DNA from: Candidatus Gorgonimonas leptogorgiae
GTDB taxonomy: Bacteria > Pseudomonadota > Gammaproteobacteria > Pseudomonadales > Endozoicomonadaceae
Direction of reading: 5' to 3'
Length of the DNA stretch: 10,633 bases
NCBI GenBank assembly: GCA_929200515.1
Contig: CAKNAD010000041.1
Location: forward strand, 4,275-14,907
In this document: positions 7,135 through 10,633 of the stretch, piece after piece
How the letters are laid out: the number at the start of each line of letters is the position of its first letter
How positions within the stretch are numbered: the stretch's first letter is position 1
Notes under the pieces: model-generated
The model's database searches: none
Seen by the model: only the letters and a program-made list of their open reading frames with translations
What the model was told of the DNA's origin: nothing
Made by a program: the position numbers and the translations under genes

Positions 7135-8363
7135 TGAAAGGCTATATGTTATGGCTACTAATACTATTTTTTGTGGCTTGTTCTTTTTATTTTTTATTAG
7201 ATAGCCCTAGCTACGTTCTAATTAGCTTTAAATCGTATACATTTGAGACCACATTGTTAAGTTTCATCTTATGTTTTGTATCATTGTTTATGATTTTATA
7301 TGTTATAAAAGCAGTGCTATTCTTTTTTTTAAGTGCTATACCTAGTTTTTGTAAACATTTAGCTAATAATGAAAAAAACATACAGAATAAATTTAATCAT
7401 GCTGTCGTTTATACGTTTTTAGGAGAATGGAAAACAGCCTATAAATATTTTTCATATATAGCTAGCAGCAAGCAGAAAAATTTTATTTATACTATATCTG
7501 CTGCAATACTTGCAAATAGAAATAAAAACTATTTGGAAGCAAAAAACTGGTTACTTGAAAGCAAAAAATACTGTAACACAGTTAAACAGCATGATGTAAT
7601 AAATGTTGTATTATCTAAAATATATGTTAATCAAGAGCAACACAAACAAGCCCATGCTATTTTAACTGAGTTGAACGCAAGGTATCCACTTAATTTTTCA
7701 ATATTACCGATGTTAATAACTACATTAACTTATTTTAAAGATTGGAATAATCTATTACGCTTACTTCCAGATATAAAAAAAACTAACATCCTAGGCGCAA
7801 CCAAATATATTGATTTTGAGCATAAAGTAATATATGAATTTTTGCATAAAGTTATTGACCAAACTAATAGTAGTCAGCACTTAAATAAAGATATAATTTT
7901 AGAAAAACTAAATTATAAATGGAGCCAATTGCCAACTAATTATAAAAAAAAACCTACTTATATTAGTATTTATGTGAAATCATTAATAATAGCTAATTGC
8001 AACGAATTAGCTATCAAAATACTTGAGCAGCATTTATGTAATGGTGTATACAATTTAGAGCTTATCAGTATTTATGGCAATCTAAAAATTAATAATTATT
8101 CTAAACAGTTAAAAATATTAGAAAGATTTGCAAACGAATTTCAACATAACTACAAGTTTATGCTTTTATTAGGAAAAGCATCTTTAAGTAACAAATTACT
8201 AGGAAAAGCATACTCCTATTTTGAAAAAAGCATAGCTATCCAAAAAAATGCATTAGCATATAAAGGGATAGCAGATATATGCTTATTTGAAAACAAGCCT
8301 GAACAAGCAATAAAATTTTTTAACCTTGCTTTTAATGAAGTACATTTACAAGAAACAATGTAA
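7134..8363 (+). CDS. hemY: HemY family protein: two membrane segments plus TPR-like repeats
   Basis: The 409-residue product matches gammaproteobacterial HemY (E. coli 398) in position and architecture. Two hydrophobic segments lie at about 4-22 and 40-68, separated by a short loop, followed by a soluble helical region. TPR-like units are visible around 90-145 (FLGEWKTAYKYF, then YLEAKNWLLESKKY), 155-185 (IYVNQEQHKQAHAILTELN) and 340-405 (YKFMLLLGKASLSNKLLGKA; PEQAIKFFNLAF). HemY of this type is distinct from the protoporphyrinogen oxidase called HemY in Bacillus; its exact role is unsettled, with protein scaffolding at the inner membrane being likely. It is the last gene of the tight run. 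A possible weak stem-loop and 88 bases separate it from nadE. Confidence 0.87.
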   Translation: MKGYMLWLLILFFVACSFYFLLDSPSYVLISFKSYTFETTLLSFILCFVSLFMILYVIKAVLFFFLSAIPSFCKHLANNEKNIQNKFNHAVVYTFLGEWKTAYKYFSYIASSKQKNFIYTISAAILANRNKNYLEAKNWLLESKKYCNTVKQHDVINVVLSKIYVNQEQHKQAHAILTELNARYPLNFSILPMLITTLTYFKDWNNLLRLLPDIKKTNILGATKYIDFEHKVIYEFLHKVIDQTNSSQHLNKDIILEKLNYKWSQLPTNYKKKPTYISIYVKSLIIANCNELAIKILEQHLCNGVYNLELISIYGNLKINNYSKQLKILERFANEFQHNYKFMLLLGKASLSNKLLGKAYSYFEKSIAIQKNALAYKGIADICLFENKPEQAIKFFNLAFNEVHLQETM

Positions 8364-8380
8364 AGATAACTAAAGAACTG

Positions 8381-8409
8381 CTATACCATCTTAAATTAAA
8401 AGGGTATAG
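8381..8409 (+). terminator. Weak stem-loop after hemY; possible terminator
   Basis: CTATACC (8381-8387) and GGTATAG (8403-8409) form a perfect 7-bp stem with a 15-base loop. What follows is AAAATTTG, not a T-run, so intrinsic termination is doubtful. It may reduce read-through into nadE or only stabilise the 3' end of the operon message. It lies 17 bases after the hemY stop. Confidence 0.3.
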
Positions 8410-8440
8410 AAAATTTGATAAATAAAAAATATAACAAATA

Positions 8441-8445
8441 GAGAG
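8441..8445 (+). promoter_or_regulatory. Ribosome binding site that sets the start of nadE
   Basis: GAGAG touches the ATG at 8446 with no spacer, but lies 6 bases before the in-frame ATG at 8452. The second ATG is therefore the better start, shortening the protein from 540 to 538 residues. Confidence 0.5.
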
Positions 8446-8451
8446 ATGTTT

Positions 8452-10068
8452 ATGAATACTATAACTTCTACTATATTATCGTTAGTAGTTTCTCAAATGA
8501 ATCCTACTGTAGGAGACATAGAAGGGAACACTGAAAAAATTATAGCTACTTCAATATCAGCACGAGATGAGTTAAAAGCAGATTTAGTAATTTTTCCTGA
8601 ATCTAGCATTGTTGGTTATCCTGCTTACGATATTCCTTATGAAGAAAACTATCACACTAGAATATCGCAAGCCATTGACAAATTAAGAGAGGTCAATGAT
8701 GTTACTATGGTTTTAGGGGTAGCTTATCATGATTCAAATCAAATAATAGTTATTAATAACGGTACTCTTGAATACGAGTATAGCTCTGTAATAAATAAAA
8801 AAGGTAATTATAGAGAAGAATGTGGTTTTGCTAGACCTATAAATCTTTATAAATGCAAGAATTCTAAAATAGGTTTTTTAATAGGAGATGATATTAATAA
8901 TACCGATATTTTATATACCTATAAAAATTGTAACGCTGACTTAATTATATCTCTTAACTCACCTGTATTTTATCTAAAAAACTATGAGCCTTTAATAGAC
9001 TATGCAAAAAAAGCTAGTAAAATAATAAATAGCCCTGTAATTTGCTCTTGCCTAGTTGGATCTCAAGATCAATTTATTTTTACTGGCGGTTCTCTTGCAA
9101 TAGACAAGCAACAAAAAATAGTAGCACGAGCAAAGTATCTGCAAGAGCAATTATTTCCTATAGAATTTATTCAAGAAAGTAAAAATATAGTAGGTAAAAT
9201 ATATAGTAATTTAGAATATAATAGCATGGAAATGCTATATTCTTGTTTAGTTGCAAGCTTATACGACTATATTCACAAAAATGGCTTTAATAAGGCTGTT
9301 TTAGGATTATCTGGCGGTATTGACTCTGCAGTTACAGCCACTATTGCGGTAGATGCTTTAGGTAAAGATAATGTTATTGCAGTAATGATGCCTTATAAGT
9401 ATACGAGCTCTAAAAGTATAGAACTAGCGGAACAACTTGCTGAAAATTTAGGAATAGAATTAAAAACAATACCTATACATGAAATTTACAATGTAGTTTC
9501 AGATAAACTCATTTCAAATTGTGATTCTAAGACGCAATCAGAAATTAACTCTGGAAATATACAGGCAAGATCAAGAGCTCTGCTACTAATGACTATTGCT
9601 AATACACATAATGCAATTGTTCTCAATACTGGGAATAAAAGTGAGATAGCAACAGGTTATTTTACTATGTATGGTGATAGCATTGGAGGATTTGCCGTGT
9701 TAGCAGATGTCTTCAAGACCATAGTGTACTTGTTGGCGGATCATAGAAATCAACAATCAAAAGTAATTCCCAAAGAGATAATTACCAGAGAACCAACAGC
9801 AGAATTACATAACGGTCAGTTAGATAGACAATATCTTCCCCGTTATAAAATTTTAGATCAAATAATACAAATGTACTTAGAAGGATCAAGCGTCGCAGAT
9901 ATAATGGATGAAATTTATATAGATAGAGAAACCGTACAAAAAATATTAAATATGATAAACAAAACTGAGTATAAACGTAATCAGCTTCCAGTAGGGCCTC
10001 TAGTGGAATATTTTGGATTTGATAAAACTATAAGAGACTTCCCAATAACCAATAAATGGGTATATTAA
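8452..10068 (+). CDS. nadE: NAD+ synthetase, two-domain (glutamine-dependent) type with a degenerate glutaminase domain
   Basis: NadE amidates nicotinic acid adenine dinucleotide to NAD+ using ATP. The 538 residues have the usual two-domain plan: an N-terminal nitrilase-like glutaminase domain (about 7-240) and a C-terminal ATP-pyrophosphatase synthetase domain (about 250-538). The synthetase part looks intact: LGLSGGIDSAVTATIA (P-loop SGGIDS at 287-292), VMMPYKYTS, GNIQARSRALLLM, NTGNKSEIATGY, GDSIGGFAVLADVFKT, EPTAEL and EYKRNQLPVGP. The glutaminase part keeps the first catalytic residue, Glu50 in IFPES, but the nucleophile motif GxxICEDxW reads GFLIGDDIN, with Gly145 in place of Cys and Asn in place of Trp. 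The later NQVGGQDELVFDGGS reads SCLVGSQDQFIFTGGS. The catalytic Lys cannot be placed with certainty (Lys116 or Lys117 are candidates). I infer an enzyme that uses free ammonia. The long, unbroken frame argues against a pseudogene. Confidence 0.93.
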   Translation: MNTITSTILSLVVSQMNPTVGDIEGNTEKIIATSISARDELKADLVIFPESSIVGYPAYDIPYEENYHTRISQAIDKLREVNDVTMVLGVAYHDSNQIIVINNGTLEYEYSSVINKKGNYREECGFARPINLYKCKNSKIGFLIGDDINNTDILYTYKNCNADLIISLNSPVFYLKNYEPLIDYAKKASKIINSPVICSCLVGSQDQFIFTGGSLAIDKQQKIVARAKYLQEQLFPIEFIQESKNIVGKIYSNLEYNSMEMLYSCLVASLYDYIHKNGFNKAVLGLSGGIDSAVTATIAVDALGKDNVIAVMMPYKYTSSKSIELAEQLAENLGIELKTIPIHEIYNVVSDKLISNCDSKTQSEINSGNIQARSRALLLMTIANTHNAIVLNTGNKSEIATGYFTMYGDSIGGFAVLADVFKTIVYLLADHRNQQSKVIPKEIITREPTAELHNGQLDRQYLPRYKILDQIIQMYLEGSSVADIMDEIYIDRETVQKILNMINKTEYKRNQLPVGPLVEYFGFDKTIRDFPITNKWVY

Positions 10069-10503
10069 TAGAACTATGTTGGAAATAGCATTTTTTTATT
10101 GCTTTAAAAACCACTTGTTAAATTGAAATTAAAATTTGTGGTTGCTTGATCGTCATTGATTTGATATTTGTTTATTTCTAAAACCTTTATTTGATTTTGT
10201 TTTTTTCTAACTGAAATGAACAATACTTTGTTTAAATTATCAGCAACGGATTAACTTTTACATCTTTTGCTCTATTAGAAAAAATAATTAATTTAATACC
10301 ACTAAAATTATTTATTTTATTTGCAAATTCATATAAAATAATCAGATTAACATTTTAAACAAATGGATTTTATAAATTGCAGTTTAATATACTCTGTATA
10401 ATCATGGCTCTTTTGTTTATTATGTTATTATTTAAATTGAAATGTTGCCTATTATTTAAAACATGATTTCACTACTAAGGTAATTTAAATTTAATATATA
10501 CAG
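10069..10503. other. AT-rich stretch with no intact gene
   Basis: About 435 bases follow nadE with no complete open frame on either strand. Apart from the possible broken minus-strand gene described separately, I see only poor hairpins: AGCA/TGCT around a T-run at 10087-10103, and AACCAC/GTGGTT at 10109-10114 and 10138-10143 with a 23-base loop. Neither is a convincing nadE terminator. The region has the look of eroding coding DNA. Confidence 0.6.
10104..10400 (-). pseudogene. Possible frameshifted remnant of an unidentified gene
   Basis: On the minus strand three consecutive open pieces follow one another with frame changes. EYIKLQFIKSICLKC (near 10395-10352) is followed by about 40 open codons containing NVNLIILYEFANKINNFSGI and FSNRAKDVKVNPLLII, then by about 46 codons containing NLNKVLFISVRKKQNQIKVL and ending ...TSGF with a TAA stop at 10106-10104. 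The residue mix looks protein-like and the frames join with little gap, as expected for a gene broken by small indels. I cannot assign a family. At this AT content, chance open frames of 40-50 codons are uncommon but not rare, so the call is tentative. Confidence 0.3.
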
Positions 10504-10633
10504 ATGGCAGATGAAAATGCTAGGTTTCAGGGCTAAGTAAAATGGTTTAATTCAAGGCAAAATACTGCAGGAATGCAAGTGCATTTCAAAGTGTTTTAAC
10601 GATGAAGTAAATCTTTTTAATAGCCCCCAAAGG
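10504..10633 (+). pseudogene. Broken cold-shock protein (CspA family) gene, cut by the right window edge
   Basis: From ATG at 10504 the frame reads MADENARFQG, a TAA stop (10534-10536), then VKWFNSRQ, and further on GMQVHFKVF before a second TAA (10597-10599). VKWFN is the RNP1-side signature at the start of CspA proteins (GxVKWFN), and VHF corresponds to the later VHFxxI motif. Only about nine residues separate VKWFN from VHF, where intact proteins have about 20, so the GFGFI core appears deleted. In another frame NDEVNLF follows FKVF, resembling the FKxLxEGQxVxF segment after one indel. The two stops, the missing core and the frame change indicate a dead copy. Intact Csp proteins are about 67-70 residues of single-stranded nucleic-acid-binding OB fold. 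Short motifs only, so confidence is moderate. Confidence 0.5.

Noticed and set aside
8452..10068. nadE as a pseudogene because its glutaminase motif is lost
   Set aside because: The frame is uninterrupted over 538 codons and the synthetase domain keeps its ATP-binding and substrate motifs, which indicates selection on a working synthetase.
10087..10143. Intrinsic terminator for nadE
   Set aside because: The AGCA/TGCT pair has only four base pairs with the T-run in its loop, and AACCAC/GTGGTT has a 23-base loop with no T-run after it.

Overview
The window is AT-rich and bacterial. It carries a core block of metabolic genes flanked by eroded DNA. An E. coli-type glutamate-cysteine ligase (GshA) followed by the order hemC-hemD-hemX-hemY points to a gammaproteobacterium. 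The low GC, weak ribosome binding sites, TTG and GTG starts, non-coding flanks and several broken gene remnants suggest a reduced or host-associated genome. The sequence does not let me name the genus.

Layout. Positions 1 to about 275 hold a decayed TnpB (IS200/IS605 OrfB) fragment on the minus strand that continues off the left edge. Positions 386-2338 (minus) encode a 650-residue protein I do not recognise; its body is two diverged copies of a helical unit of about 220 residues, repeating at about 280 residues. A 300-base divergent intergenic region (2339-2650) contains an imperfect 12-bp hairpin and weak promoter-like sequence. Positions 2651-8363 (plus) form a tight run gshA-hemC-hemD-hemX-hemY with gaps of 35 and 14 bases and then overlaps of 14 and 1 bases, so it is very probably one operon. 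Positions 8452-10068 encode a two-domain NAD+ synthetase. The last 565 bases hold no intact gene, but they contain a possible broken minus-strand gene and a broken cold-shock protein gene at the right edge.

How the genes work together. HemC and HemD perform consecutive steps from porphobilinogen to uroporphyrinogen III. HemX and HemY are the membrane-anchored proteins usually encoded after hemD in this group. GshA starts glutathione synthesis and appears to share their transcript. NadE makes the final step to NAD+.

The points most worth a second look are: (1) NadE keeps its ATP-pyrophosphatase synthetase domain, but the glutaminase domain has lost its catalytic cysteine motif (GDDIN where ICEDxW is expected), so the enzyme is probably ammonia-dependent; and (2) the unrecognised 650-residue protein with an internal tandem duplication, next to mobile-element debris. 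I found no CRISPR array, tRNA, rRNA or intact mobile element.
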